Below, in pieces: positions 1-11,529 of a stretch of DNA of 64,000 bases. This DNA comes from Cephalotrichum gorgonifer (taxonomy: Eukaryota > Ascomycota > Sordariomycetes > Microascales > Microascaceae), in the NCBI GenBank assembly GCA_900312665.1, contig ONZQ02000003.1:2977728-3041727 (forward strand), read 5' to 3'. The notes under the pieces are model-generated. The model searched no databases, had not been told where the DNA came from, and saw nothing but the letters and a program-made list of their open reading frames with translations. Both the position numbers and the translations under genes were made by a program. The first letter of the stretch is position 1. Every line of letters begins with the position of its first letter.

Positions 1-842
1 CGCCACCCTGTTAGGTTCGCTTTTCCGTGCAATTGCATGAGCTACAGAGTGTTAGATAATAGAATAGGTGATGAGATGTGGTGGGTATGACAGTGGGGAG
101 GGATGGGGAGGAGAAGGGGGACAACAAGCGGGAGGAGAGCTTACACCGTAGGCCAGGATACCGGCGAACGCGGAGGCGACGCATCCTACGATATAGAAGA
201 CAGAGTATCGCTTCCCCACCTCGTCTTGTTTTGCTTTCGTTAGTCTCCACTCCCCCAACCGAGTATTGGGTAGACTCACATCTCGTGTACCACGTGCTGA
301 GAAGGTAGATGCAGCTGGGGAAGAAACCGGCCTCAAGGACACCCAGGAGGACACGCATAGCCGCCATCTGTTCCCATGTCTTCACGAAACCCATGCCGAT
401 CATGAGGGCACCCCATAGCAAAGTGATAGCGGCCAGGTGGATCCGCGGGCCCAACTTTCGCACTATGATGGTTGACGGGGGCTGGAAGACGATGTACGTG
501 ACGAAGAAGACGAGAGTTATGACAGACTAGGTATATTAGAGGACTGGTGTTTTTATCCTGCGCGGATGTTATCTCGTAAGTACTTACATATCTGTTGCCA
601 ATCAGGGCGAGCTCTTGAAGCATGCCTGCGATGGCGGCGGCAGAGAGGTTCGTGCGGTCCATGAGGGAGACGCAGTACAGGGCGCCGACGGTTGCGACGA
701 GGCGGCGATCGACTCGGCGCATTATTCTCCTCCTCTCGGCCTCGGTGACAGTGTCGAGAGGGAAGGCGCCGTCAGAGCCGGCGTGTGAGCCATCCGCTTT
801 GGGGAGGTGCTCCACGCCCGCCTTTTCGGAGTCTCGGTCCAT
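1..842 (-). CDS. Dal5/TNA1-type MFS anion permease, 5' part only (cut by window edge)
   Basis: Plasma-membrane major facilitator of the fungal allantoate/nicotinate permease group, probably importing a small organic anion by proton symport; the substrate cannot be read from sequence. The ATG is at 842. I place exons at 842-588, 526-280, 224-145 and 41 to the window edge, with introns of 61, 55 and 103 nt. The frame is continuous and the family signature runs across every junction: a cytosolic N-terminus, then an LMDRTNLSAAAIAGM-like first membrane-segment motif, GNRYSVITLVFF after intron 1, a GFFPSCIYLLSTWYTRYEVGKRYSVFY stretch split by intron 2, and LMQLHGKANLTGW after intron 3. About 208 residues of an expected ~490 are present; the 3' half lies beyond position 1. 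A second permease of this group lies at 47369-49143. The family call is firm; the substrate is open. Confidence 0.85.
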
Positions 843-3800
843 GTTTCTAGTCGCTAGTCGGTACCGGAGATGGGTGATGGGTGATGTAAGGCTCGAGGGG
901 CGATCCTATGGGAAAACCTTGATGATGATGTTGTGATTTCCTCTGTAGGATAGGGGAATTAGGCAATATTTGGAGAGCCATGTCGAAGCTTATGTATTCC
1001 ATTGAGCTTTCACCCCGCTGTCAATCATTGACCGTCTCTGGGATAGACCTTGCGCAGCTCCAGGATACCGAGGGCGGTGGGTGTTAGTGTGTGGGGACAG
1101 CAACTCTAATCTTAGTGAATTACTGTATGGGGCAAAGCGCAGTGCGGGGGACCTTGGTGTGAGGTCGTGTTGGTGTGGGGAACCCCGCATTGCTGGAAAG
1201 TTGCCTCGGCCTGTGTTGAGGAGAAAGGTGTAAGAGAGCGGGGAGGGAGAAGGTTAATCGTCCCGTGGACCTGGGCCGAGATGCGAGAAAGGCCAGCCCT
1301 GGGAGCTGAAGGATTTCAATATGCACGGAGAAGCATTTAGGGTAAGCTTCCTACCTCGGCTTGAGATTTTTTATCGATTTCTTGCGTCGCACACCCCTAC
1401 CCTTTCCGCCTATTTCCGATTTCCTGCCCCTTTATCGAGCAGCGAGGACTTGGGCTGGTAACCATTTCATGTCTTGTATTGGTGGTGTAGGAGGCCGGCG
1501 ATGATTCTCCACTGGGTACACCCCCGAGGCTAAGTCAAACATTCATATCCGTATTGGGAAAACACACCAGTGTTCCCCAGTCTTCTGCGCTACGCCCGAG
1601 CCCCCGCCCAATCAAGTCACTTACAATTCGAACACTCGCAGGTTGACCCATCTTGGGGCCTTGGCTGGAGGCCAACTCGTTTTGATTTTCGGAAGACTTC
1701 CCTATTCGGGATAAGCGGCATGCTGAACGGCAACCGTGCTCTCAGCTCAGATCCACATCAGATCAAGATCAACTCCGATGACCTACTTCGCCACGGCCAT
1801 ACATACCCCTCTGGACGAAATACTTCGCACACTGTCCGCGTGGCATTCTAGCTATTCATGGATAGTATAGTGGAGTACTGGCCCCTCGTGAGATATGTAG
1901 CCACAACCACCCAGCCTCGCAGGAAAATGGTCTGATTACTTCCTCCTACTTCTTCCGAGGGGGGTACTACTCCGTAGGAATTGTGAGAAACGCCCAGACA
2001 GGGGTTAGCTTTTTTTTTATCCTCCCAGGTAGGGGGGAAAGGAACCTCGGGCCACTCGAACGCGTGAAGGGGTTATCGACAACGGAAGCTCCATCGGGTC
2101 ATGCTTGCGGGTCGGTGGATGCTCACGTGGTGTGCTGGAAAGGGTTGGGAATATCTGAGCGGGGCCGTATTTTCTAACCTGCTTGCTTGCTCCGTGAAAA
2201 CGCGCAGTGAAGCTGTTTCTCAGGCGGGGCTCGTCTAACGACCATTGCCCTGTTGAGGGCTTGAANNNNNNNNNNNNNNNNNNNNAAAAAAAACACCCCC
2301 CCTATCTCTTTTACTTTATCACAAATACGGGACTGTAGCCCTGGTGTGGGTCTCTGTCCTTTATTCGAGGATATGTGGGGTTTATTGGTGGCTTTATATC
2401 CTTGGCCCATGAACTCAGGCCTCCATCGTGCAGAAACATTGCGGCTCTCAATAATATGGCCGGTATGGTTCCCCTATAAATGAAAGTATGAACTCCCCAC
2501 GTAATAGTCCCCTCCAAAGATGTGTTGAATCTAATGGGGGGATAGAACGATTCTTCGCCATCGTACATTCCTCCAACCCCTGATCTAGTGGCCCCATCGT
2601 ATCACGACTGCTATGGTACTTATGCCACCCTCTCCCCCCACCTTATCTAGCACTATAGACTGTCGTCTCCTCATCAATAATGGCCGCGTGATTCCAGGCC
2701 TCGCCTGCCTCTTCCTTGAAACACTTCGGTAGCTCTCTATTAGTTAGTGTAGCTGTCCTAAGACCGCTAGCGCTAACAGTCAATATCCTGGGCAACGGGA
2801 GAATAATGTGCGGGGTAGATTGTTCGGGAAGTCCGGTATCTGTTGATCTCAACTAGGTAATATCCCCGTCTGGGGATGTGGGGACTTGGCAGGTGGGATC
2901 GGCACTGGTGTCAAGATCGTCTATAAACCGGTGCTACTGCGGGGACACGAGTTCTCGGGCGATTTGCGGGGTCGTCATGTGGATCAGAGATAACAAAACT
3001 GCCGCTACCAGACAAAATATAACTTGACTGAAGTGAAGCGTGCATAGATGTATTGTGGGCCAGCCTATGGGCCTATATCTTTCGATGTTGCCTCCTATTG
3101 GCCTCGTCGTTTTTCTCTCATCTACCTGTCCGGAACAGTACGCTGCGTAGTGGTCAATTCATCAACTCCAACTTTCATCGCGATGGCGCTCCAGTCAACG
3201 CATTATCGAGCTGCCTACCTTGAACTCCATGCCACCGACCCTTTGCTACGATTCTGCTGGCACGATTATAGGAGAGCAATCTTCAGCACACACACCTCGG
3301 TCATTTTATTGACTAACTTTTCCAGATGATCAATGATGGCCGATTCCTGTCGGATGAGAAAGCTCATGTGCAATGACTTTCCTTCTACAGCACAGGGTAG
3401 TCTGTCTGGTGAACTGATAAGCGGATGTTGGTCGGCGGGTAGGCGTTGTTTGCCTCTGTTTACAAAGATGTTGACGCTGTGGTCCGTTTTGACGCTGGCA
3501 GGAGGGATGAGAATTGTTGGGTGGTTGGTGACGAGACTCAGAGTCTCCTCCTCGTCGAGTGTAAGGGTATTCGTGGACATTCTTCCCCGATGCAGGAAAA
3601 GTAGTCAACTACAGAATACAGGATGTGTATCGCCTAGGCTGCGGTGTCACACTTATCTAAGGGGCAAGGGGGGACTTGAATAGAGTGGCGTACATACACA
3701 CATGAACGTCTAGTTGAGTTTACTCCGCTCTTGCTGATTAAATTGAAAGAGCATATAGGTTCTTTAAAATGTTTCAAACAATTGAGCTCTCAGATCAGAT

Positions 3801-4580
3801 CTTCGACTATCGGAGAAAATCCATCACACCCGAGAGACTTGACTAGCCCTGAGGCTCCTTGACATACTAGATGAGATGTATGGTGATGGAAATGTTCGTG
3901 ACAGGTGTGGGTAAGTGCGTCATTCATTCTCCATTGATACCGAATTAGATGGTGACAAGGGGTCGCGTGCCTTGGAACGCGCGACTCCCCCCCAGCCCTA
4001 CAAGCGTTACGCTGGAAATATTTCGCGCATGCTTTCAAAAAGGTGCGTTCCTATCATCGAACAAGGAACGCCTCGGTCAACCAAAATGGCGAGTCAGTAG
4101 CAATATTAGTGCCACGACAATGGCGAAACAGGCCTAGTAATGCCTATTATTGAATGTTTCATTTTAAATGTTCCTTGGTGAACTACTTCAGTAGAACTAA
4201 GGAAACTCCAAGGCCCAGGGATGATCCCACGTGTTATACAGCAGGACGAGCAGTGGTGCAAGGACGGATAGGCTGGGCCATATTGAGCGAATTGTCGTGC
4301 AGGATCTGGTGCCAAGAGCCACTAGTAGCCAAAGCTTCAACCAATACGCACGTGGGCTTTATGGTCCGCCCTTCCCCATAAAATCACACGAGGATTGCAT
4401 TCGTCAGTCTCACAGGGGTAAATATGATGTGAACGGTAGCCGTTTACAATAAGTAGCAAGGCGTCGCGTGTGTGAAGTGGACTCGGATTCCCCTTGCGAC
4501 TTTGGACATCCACCCACAATCACCTCGTGGTAACACCGGACGACAGCACTTCGCAAAGCTTCGGACCTCAACCGCTCAAG
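843..4580. other. Gene-free stretch of about 3.7 kb
   Basis: Upstream region of the Dal5-type permease (-) and of the metallophosphoesterase (+). Only short open frames without recognisable domains occur, and none joins into a convincing spliced model. It contains the assembly gap at 2266-2285, so a small gene or a collapsed repeat could be hidden there. The only ATG-initiated frame that looks at all protein-like is on the minus strand at 3580-3266 (104 codons), without a known motif. Confidence 0.5.
2266..2285. other. Assembly gap of 20 N
   Basis: A run of exactly 20 unknown bases, followed directly by an A8 tract and a C-rich tract. The round number suggests a scaffolding placeholder rather than a measured distance, so the true sequence length here is unknown. 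Confidence 0.97.
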
Positions 4581-5660
4581 ATGGTGATCGCCAAACTCAC
4601 GGCCTTGCTGGCCAATCTATCGATTTGCTACGCAACGTGTCTTAGCAAAGAGATCCATCGTATCCAGAACCCAACTCACAATGCTCCCTACTCTCCGCCC
4701 TTCTCGCCGCCCTGGGGCCCAGATGCCCCCCGCCTGCTCATCATCGGGGACGTCCATGGTATGCTCTCGGAGCTCGAGAAGCTGCTGGAGAAGGCCGGCT
4801 TCTCTGAATCGCGCGGGGACCGCGTCATCTTCGCTGGCGACATGATCAACAAGGGGCTAGAGAGTGCCGGAGTCGTCGACCTGGCCATGCGGATCAACGC
4901 CGCGAGCGTTCGCGGGAACCACGAGGATAGGGTCCTGCGGACGTGGGCTGGGGCGGAGATGGCACGGGCCCTGGCCAAGGCCGCGGGCGACGACGCCGAC
5001 GCCGCCGTTGCCGAGTATGAGGGCACCCTCAGCGAGGACGAGCTGAAAGCTCTCCAGACGGCAAGGACTATGAGCCCGGCGCAGCGCAAGTGGTCGGCTG
5101 GACGCCCGCTGGTGCTCCGCCTTGGGGACCTACCCAGTCTGGGCGAGGCTGCTGTGGTTCACGGTGGCATGGCCCCCGGCGTGGAGGTCGAGGACCAGGA
5201 TCCGTGGGCAATGTACAATGTCCGCACGGTCTTGCATCTCGATGACAACGATGGGTTCGCCAACGATACGCAGGCGGCTGCGTTTGAGGAGACGGTTCAC
5301 ACGAAGCTGAGGGATATGTTGCCTGGAACGGAGCCGTCGTTGGACGAAATTGCAGCCGAGAAGGAAAGGGCACTGGAGTTTTACGGCGGAAGGGACCCTG
5401 CGGTTGTTCCTATCGATACGAACGAGGGCCAGTGGTGGGTGGAGGTATGGAACGAGGTGGAGAAGGCAAAGCCCGAGGGTAAAACGCTTACCCTTTTCTA
5501 CGGCCACGACTCGAAGCGGGGCATAAATGTCCGGGACTACTCGTTCGGACTGGACAGCAAGTGTGTGGACGGTGGGAAACTGACGGCTCTGGTCCTTGAG
5601 CCTGAGGGTAGCGAGTCACTAAAGCATTATCTGGTGGATGTGGAATGCAAAATTGCATAA
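4581..5660 (+). CDS. Calcineurin-like metallophosphoesterase (PPP/ApaH superfamily)
   Basis: Single-exon enzyme of 359 residues that should hydrolyse a phosphoester or phosphoanhydride with a two-metal centre. The metal-binding blocks are in canonical order: GDVHG at residues 56-60, GDMINKG at 86-92, GNHED at 112-116, a VVHGGMAPG block further on and YGHD near the C-terminus. The first 20 residues are hydrophobic (LTALLANLSICYATC) and may be a signal peptide or anchor, as in the vacuolar endopolyphosphatase Ppn2, which has the same fold; that functional link is inference. The start is the ATG at 4581, in a good context (caagATGG); the open frame extends upstream only through non-ATG codons. 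Substrate could be polyphosphate, a dinucleotide polyphosphate or a phosphoprotein. Confidence 0.85.
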   Translation: MVIAKLTALLANLSICYATCLSKEIHRIQNPTHNAPYSPPFSPPWGPDAPRLLIIGDVHGMLSELEKLLEKAGFSESRGDRVIFAGDMINKGLESAGVVDLAMRINAASVRGNHEDRVLRTWAGAEMARALAKAAGDDADAAVAEYEGTLSEDELKALQTARTMSPAQRKWSAGRPLVLRLGDLPSLGEAAVVHGGMAPGVEVEDQDPWAMYNVRTVLHLDDNDGFANDTQAAAFEETVHTKLRDMLPGTEPSLDEIAAEKERALEFYGGRDPAVVPIDTNEGQWWVEVWNEVEKAKPEGKTLTLFYGHDSKRGINVRDYSFGLDSKCVDGGKLTALVLEPEGSESLKHYLVDVECKIA

Positions 5661-5707
5661 ATGTACTGTAATTATAATGCAGTTGATCTAGGTAATTGTC
5701 TAAACAA

Positions 5708-5725
5708 TTTTTTTTTAAAAAAAAA
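5708..5725. repeat. Perfect T9A9 tract
   Basis: Nine T followed directly by nine A, 48 nt after the metallophosphoesterase stop codon. It is self-complementary and lies where a 3' end is expected, so it may act in 3'-end formation or nucleosome exclusion. The role is inferred from position only. Confidence 0.6.
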
Positions 5726-6308
5726 TGTCTTCTAGGAAAGTATTTTATATAACTATAATCTATGATACTATTTCCTCGCCTGGCCAGTCTATAAATAACC
5801 ACCTAAGTCCTCCTAGCAAGAATCCCAAGCCGAAACCCACACTCATGCATATTCTATATCTCTGCCATAATTTGGTGGCAGGATATCGCAGCCTCATATA
5901 CAGTAAAGAAATAGAAGACCTTACGGGTATTATAGTTTAGGCACGTGCATGAGGAATTCCAGCCCGCATGAACCATCGCGCCGCTTTGTAGTGTGGACTC
6001 GAGCTGCGGTTTACGGGTATTTCATTTCAAGATGATATCGCAAGTGGACTAGGCTGGCTATGATACCTTTGATTAAAATACTACCCAATTTGAGTGGTTT
6101 TGGCAAACATTCAAAACTGGCTGGACTTTCTCTCCTCTCCAGAATAGGCAACATCGTGGGGTGGGATTGGTTAGATGAGCGCAGGGCCCACATGTAACTC
6201 GAGGAGCATTAATGGCTTGAAGGATGTATCCGCACCTTTTGGGCTACACTATTTAGGCAGCAAAGCGCCATTGTGCGGGTTAACACCACCGCTTGGCGCA
6301 GCATCAGA

Positions 6309-6318
6309 TATAAAAAAA
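6309..6318 (+). promoter_or_regulatory. TATA-like box of the F-box gene
   Basis: A TATAAAAAAA element about 120 nt before the preferred ATG at 6430, followed by a pyrimidine-containing leader. It supports 6430 rather than the upstream in-frame ATG at 6175 as the start. Confidence 0.5.
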
Positions 6319-6429
6319 ACGCTAAATGGCGTTAATTCAGATACGAGCAGCTTCAGGCCGACAACGACTCTCAGTCGAAACATTCTCACTCCTAGCAACA
6401 TTAGATTTCAAAGCCCTACCCTTTTTGAC

Positions 6430-8049
6430 ATGGCCTCCTTAAGCGCCCAAGGCTCCCCGCCTAGTCCGCCAGAACTGTCCGCTGATATCTGGGACCATGT
6501 ATGTTCACACATGTCCAAGCCGACTCTCTTCCAGCTGAGACTCGTGTCACGCCAGCTTGGCGACATCGCCCAGCGTTGGGCATACAGAAGCCTGCGCCTG
6601 GAGGGCCACGGCAGCTCGGCAGAGCGATTCGCAAAAATAGCCTACTCACCTAAACTGCGCGACCTCGTCTGGGAGCTGACGATCGATACCTGGATTGGCC
6701 CTGGCTTCGCGTACCATTCGAACGAGGGTTACAAGATTCCAGAGGCGTTCATGAATAACTTGCCGCACCTCCGTTGCTTCGGAAACCTCAAAGTGCTTCA
6801 CTTGCGCTTCAGCGAGTACTGTGGCGAGGACGACGACGACCGGTCGGGCCTTGCTCTGGAAGAGACCTGGAACTTTCGATACAGGGTGCTAGACACCATT
6901 TGCCATTGCGTGGCGGGCATGTGGACCAAGGAGCGCCAGGTGCAGATCGACAAAAGGATGGAGCAGGAATGGGAGCCCGGATACTCCTACCCTGACGAAG
7001 ACTCTAGCCTTCCCTCGGGCCAGGTTATCCATCTTAAGGAGCTCACGATCACAAATCTTGCGGACTATCATGAACCGGCACTCTCCGAAGCCTGGAAGAA
7101 GGTCATCACCCTCCCCAGCCTTATCGACCTGAAACTCTTAGTCACAACCGAATCGTGCGACCCTGCACCGGAGAACTCGATATACTTTAAGGAGAGGTAC
7201 GAATTCTTCGAAAATCTTCCTCGCTCTTGGCTGTCTCCTGCTGTCGCCAACAATCTGCGGGTCCTTTCGCTATATTACGGAGACTACTGGGGCTGGTTCC
7301 CGAAGATGGACTTCCGCTCTCTCGCTCTCGGCCAGGACTCTCCGTTCCCGCATCTCAAGGTCCTCGCGCTCGGAAACTACGTCTTCTCTCACGAGTGGCA
7401 GGTTGAGTGGCTTGCGTCTATCGGCAGAGATAATAGCAGCGGGGGACTTGAGGAGCTCTACCTAGACGACTGCCCCGTCTTGTTCAAGGCTAGACAGGTC
7501 GGGCCCTTCAGTAGCAGCGACCCGGGCTATCCCGACCCCAAGGCCGTCCTCGGGCCAAACTATAACCCAGAGACGCGCGAATACCCCATGCGGTGGAACC
7601 ACATCCTCATACGCTGGGCGGAGTCTATGAAAGGCCTCAAAGTCTTCCGGATGGGCCACGGCACCTGGTATGGTGTACCTGACGATACCCTTATGGCGAT
7701 CAAGTACGATGGCTCCTATGACGGTGTTTCCTCGGATGTACGGGAGCACCATGCCTCTCATCAGCTACATCGCAGCTTTGCCTGCCCCGCGCCAATCGAC
7801 GAGGATGACGACGAAGACGCGGAGCTGGTGTGGAAGGCGGGAAGGCATCTGCACGGTGCGGGGATGAAGGAGTCCCGAGGCTGGCAAATGCAGTATATCG
7901 AGTACGACATTGGCTTGGGCCCGACTCAATGGATAGAGCCCAGACGTCCTTATGATGGGCCATTTGCGCCGGAGGACGGGACATTAGCCAAGGATGATGC
8001 TGCTTTCAAGGCGCTCATGACGGCTATCGAGGCTAGGGCTAGTGCGTGA
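6430..8049 (+). CDS. F-box domain protein
   Basis: Putative substrate-recognition subunit of an SCF ubiquitin ligase, 539 residues, no intron. An F-box lies near the N-terminus at residues ~15-60 (PPELSADIWDHVCSHMSK, then LFQLRLVSRQLGDIAQRWAYRSLRL). The rest shows irregular leucine-rich character (for example LKVLHLRFSEY, LRVLSLYYGDY, LKVLALGNY, LEELYLDDC), as in many fungal F-box/LRR-like proteins, with an acidic patch (EDDDDR). The frame is open upstream to an ATG at 6175, which would add 85 low-complexity residues; I prefer 6430 because a TATA-like box lies between the two. The ubiquitination target is unknown. Confidence 0.8.
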   Translation: MASLSAQGSPPSPPELSADIWDHVCSHMSKPTLFQLRLVSRQLGDIAQRWAYRSLRLEGHGSSAERFAKIAYSPKLRDLVWELTIDTWIGPGFAYHSNEGYKIPEAFMNNLPHLRCFGNLKVLHLRFSEYCGEDDDDRSGLALEETWNFRYRVLDTICHCVAGMWTKERQVQIDKRMEQEWEPGYSYPDEDSSLPSGQVIHLKELTITNLADYHEPALSEAWKKVITLPSLIDLKLLVTTESCDPAPENSIYFKERYEFFENLPRSWLSPAVANNLRVLSLYYGDYWGWFPKMDFRSLALGQDSPFPHLKVLALGNYVFSHEWQVEWLASIGRDNSSGGLEELYLDDCPVLFKARQVGPFSSSDPGYPDPKAVLGPNYNPETREYPMRWNHILIRWAESMKGLKVFRMGHGTWYGVPDDTLMAIKYDGSYDGVSSDVREHHASHQLHRSFACPAPIDEDDDEDAELVWKAGRHLHGAGMKESRGWQMQYIEYDIGLGPTQWIEPRRPYDGPFAPEDGTLAKDDAAFKALMTAIEARASA

Positions 8050-8493
8050 GAATTTGAGAGACTATCACCGAGACTTTCGATTAAATGAATGGTGTCCAGG
8101 GTAGATCTAAGTATATTTTTTAATAGCTATGGTAGTATCTATAGGCAGTTTTCGATAATGACTATGGCTTACAGTCCTCTACTATGAAATTACATACTTT
8201 ATCCACTCTGCCTTATTCATCTCTATCTGCCTTAGCCATGGCTTCCTACGCGTAGACATGTTCAGGGGGACCAGATGTATACTACAGGCACTACGCTCTC
8301 ACAGATCAGTTCCGGGACCGGAGGAAGCACTAATGACTTGGGACGGTAGAAACTCCCCTATAAGGTCCGCAATGCCTCCCCACATGATCTTCTTAAGTTA
8401 GAAATAGAGCGACAGAGACAAATTCAATTGGATTCGGGATCCCGACGCTCAAAACAAGACGCCAAATTGTATCCACCACGGCATTCACCCTGC
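8050..8493. other. Convergent 3' region
   Basis: Spacer between the F-box gene (+) and the secreted-protein gene (-), which end toward each other. AT-rich in its first half; no gene recognised. Confidence 0.6.
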
Positions 8494-9501
8494 CTACTCC
8501 TTCGGTTCGGGCCACTCGCAAGCATCACCACCCAGCCGCTTCTGCACCGCTTCCATCAGCTTGGCCGATGCGTCGGCCGTATTCCCGTGGTCCTTAGCCG
8601 ACCCGTTACCCCCGATGGGCCGCCCCCCAACGTGGTAGTTTAGCAACCCGTTTCTAAAGTTCTTGCTCAAATTTCTAATAGCCTCCCTAGCTGGCTCAAG
8701 GTCCTTGTCGAGTTTCGTCTTCCGGATCTTCTTGGCTGTTTCCTTGGTATTAATCTCCTCCCACTCGCCGAAATGAGACTCTGAGATTGTGGACTTCTTT
8801 TTCTTCGATGTGAAGGCGTCGACGTTAGCCTTGAAGCTCTTAAGAACATCTTTGGCGGCCTTGATCTTGAATGGGGCTTGGTCTTTTCTTCGCCCCTCGC
8901 CCGCCCATTGGAGACAGACGTTGATCTTCTCCAGGTGGGGCTTCGCCTTTTCCATGTTTTCGGCAGAGAGGGTATCGATGCGTTTGCCCAGCAGGGCCTG
9001 CATGTTGTGGAAGTCAAAGTATGCGTTTGTGTCCTTCCCCTCCCCTCGGACGGTGCCAAACTTGTCGGGGAACATCTCCTTCGGTTGGATCCTCGAGTAC
9101 GGGTTCGATCCCCACCTGTACATGTTGCGGACTTCTTCAACCGTCGGAGACATCGGATCCGTGACAAGGCTCCATCCCTTCACCTGTTTGGCGTTCTTTT
9201 GGTCCGGATCGTTTGGGTCCTTGATGTCGAGGCTCGGGTTGAACGAAGGCTCACCAACCGTCCGCATGAAGCCCCACAGGTTGCATCCCTTCTGGCCGGC
9301 GGGAATTTTGCCGTCCTCGAAGTCCGCTTCAAGCGGCTTGCAGCCCTTGGCAAGCGTGGCTCCATCCACGCCCTTTATATCCACGTCCATGCGGTAGGCC
9401 TCAAAGAACATCAGGAGCTCGGCGCCACGGACCTCTTTACCGGCCTGTACGAGAGCGGCGAGTCCCACAACGGAGATGAGGGAAGCGATGTTAAGCCGCA
9501 T
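8494..9501 (-). CDS. Secreted lysine-rich protein, partner gene of the LysM chitinase
   Basis: Intronless, 335 residues, unknown family. A clear signal peptide (MRLNIASLISVVGLAALVQA) ends near residue 20. The mature part has four cysteines, two early in a KGC...GC pair, one mid-protein (NVCLQW) and one near the C-terminus (DACEWPE), enough for two disulfides. It is charged, with a Lys-rich patch (SKKKKSTISE) and a likely helical C-terminal half. No enzyme motif is recognisable. It is transcribed divergently from the killer-toxin-like chitinase at 11530, sharing a 2 kb upstream region. In yeast zymocin-type systems a chitinase precursor is encoded beside a second secreted cytotoxic subunit. 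That arrangement makes this a candidate partner, but no sequence similarity to a known cytotoxic subunit can be claimed. Alternatives are an unrelated effector or an immunity or chaperone factor. Confidence 0.75.
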   Translation of the reverse strand: MRLNIASLISVVGLAALVQAGKEVRGAELLMFFEAYRMDVDIKGVDGATLAKGCKPLEADFEDGKIPAGQKGCNLWGFMRTVGEPSFNPSLDIKDPNDPDQKNAKQVKGWSLVTDPMSPTVEEVRNMYRWGSNPYSRIQPKEMFPDKFGTVRGEGKDTNAYFDFHNMQALLGKRIDTLSAENMEKAKPHLEKINVCLQWAGEGRRKDQAPFKIKAAKDVLKSFKANVDAFTSKKKKSTISESHFGEWEEINTKETAKKIRKTKLDKDLEPAREAIRNLSKNFRNGLLNYHVGGRPIGGNGSAKDHGNTADASAKLMEAVQKRLGGDACEWPEPKE

Positions 9502-11529
9502 GTTGAGAGGCCGGTTCCCAGAAACGATATTGTGTTGGGGTGGCCGAGAAAAGAATAAAAAGGCTGGCTCGTTGTGAGATGTGCCGCTCCTAATAAACTG
9601 AAAGTAAAAGAAGCGATTGAAAAAGGAACGACAATAAGTTGGAGGACAGATTTGTCCAAAATCAGAGGTAGGTTAAGAGTGGACGGCGAACTTAGGCGGA
9701 AGGGGGAGGGGAAGGGGGCTAGTGTTGAGAGCAGCAGGCAAGAGTATCAGGCCCTCTTATGCAAGGCACTCGAATACCGAGACTAACACCACATATCATT
9801 GAACACAGAGAGTTGGATACCCAACTACTCTTAGCCACAACTGAAAACCAGCGTTATACGAGACATCGGTCCTCGATACCCCTAGGTACGATCAGATACA
9901 CCTTGATACAGCTCAAAGTCTTGGTCCCATTGTCGCTCCTAATTATGAATGCCCCAATGTTTTTTTTTTTTGGAATGAGGAGTTTATGGCAAGGCACAAT
10001 CGAGTTTCTTAAACCCGCCAAGTGCGGCTATATCAGCATCGTGCCGTATTATTCAGCGCGGACGAAGGTGTAGGCCCATAATAATAGACGCGTGCCTCGT
10101 ATTCCATGGCGCAGTGATAATATCGGCAGAGGGGCGAGCTAAATCCTGTAGCCAGGGATGGTTCACTACCCGCAGGGAACATGCCGCGGCTCCTTCGTTC
10201 CAGTGCCGATCGATATCTTTCCAGCGCGGAGTACGTACGTAGTATCGTTCGATCTGTGTGTGCCTTACAGAACGACACGGCGGGTGGTAGCGGGATGGCG
10301 TCGCATCGCCCCCACGTTGCATGCGAAAAGGGACGACAGGTCGATCACCCCCCAAAGATGGGTGTAGCTATAATTAGACAGGGGGCATCCCGCATTCTTG
10401 ACTAAGCATGGACGTAACAGTATTTAGCCAAAATTGAAAGTGCGCCTTGGGAAATGAAGCGGGATCCTTCAACCACTGCGGACAGCTTGGCATTGCGAGA
10501 CATTTCGGTTGCGGAAGCTAGCCACCACTTCGCTTATTTGTATAGGAAATATAACCCCTACACACAAAGGGACTTAAACCAGGGTAAGTGAGAGCTGATC
10601 CAAAGTGCATCGGGATTCAAACAAAACCCTCGTGGCTTCAAGTAACTCCCGAAGCGTAGAACTACCTAGTATTTCCTCATCTGGTTATAGACCCGGCATC
10701 AGGATCGTGTGTTAACTCCTTAGCCCACACACTGCAGTAGACGAACGAGGGGATGATGGGAGATTAGATGAAAGATCTGAGTCGGGACCCGTCTCCGATG
10801 TGCCAATGTAGGCGGAGCTCTTAGGAGCAAATCGCCAAGTAAACTCATAGCCTTGCCCTATCTGGCCCTATGCCCCGTTGCGAATTTTCTAGCTTGTTAA
10901 CCATTCATATTCAAATTTAGGGTTTCGAATAGAGAATGGGGCGTAGCAGAGAAGGATCCCCCAGCAACAGAGATCTTGCCGTATGCAAGGGGCAGTTTTC
11001 CTAATCGGGAGATGCTACCGATGTAACCGAGTTCCCGCAGCGCCACACCTAAAAATTCATCATCCCCCAGGAGCGCGGCAGAGACCAGAAAGCCCTGCGG
11101 CGTCTATCACTGCGCCGATAGTAACCTCAGAGGCGAACTTACCCGGGCTGAAGAGATTATACGAGAATCCTCTGTCAACTTTTCGGTACTTACACCTACT
11201 TATGAGTACAGTTCATAGGGGCAGGAAGCGAAATGATGTGTCTGTTGGCATCGGGAGCGGTCCTTCGTTCCGGCTGGGGAAAGGAGATCGTGGTTAACAC
11301 AGCCGCTCCGCTAACTTCTATAAGAAATATGTCTGCCAGTATCATGGATGCGTATATGTCTTTGGCTTCATCACAATCTCTTCTTCAACTGACCTACTGT
11401 TGACTATTCCTTCATATTTCGTTTGAGCCAACTACAGTCAATCTTTAAACCTCATTCACTCTACTCAACAAGTCCCGTTTCCTCCTTTCCTCTTATACGT
11501 CGTTTATTCGACTTAATCAGTCCCGCAGA
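9502..11529. promoter_or_regulatory. Divergent 2 kb control region of secreted protein and chitinase
   Basis: Separates the starts of two genes for secreted proteins on opposite strands. It has an AT-rich stretch with a T12 run near 9960 and a pyrimidine-rich leader before 11530; short overlapping frames on both strands around 10030-10400 show no coding signature. Joint regulation of both genes from this region is an inference from layout. Confidence 0.5.

Larger units (their letters stand above)
5661..6429. other. Intergenic region between metallophosphoesterase and F-box gene
   Basis: AT-rich 3' flank of the metallophosphoesterase gene with a T9-A9 tract (5708-5725), then the F-box promoter with a TATA-like box. 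I see no further gene. Confidence 0.6.

Noticed and set aside
3266..3580. 104-codon ATG-initiated minus-strand frame
   Set aside because: Only weakly protein-like, no motif, and close to random expectation for length.
4494..4580. Upstream extension of the metallophosphoesterase
   Set aside because: The extension opens at a TTG codon; the first ATG is 4581, in a good context and directly before a hydrophobic leader.
6175..6429. In-frame ATG 85 codons before the F-box protein start
   Set aside because: The added residues are low in family character and a TATA-like box lies inside this stretch; kept only as an alternative start.
9108..9120. T-loop-like GGGTTCGATCCCC suggesting a tRNA
   Set aside because: It lies inside the coding region of the secreted protein, and I could not pair an acceptor or anticodon stem around it.
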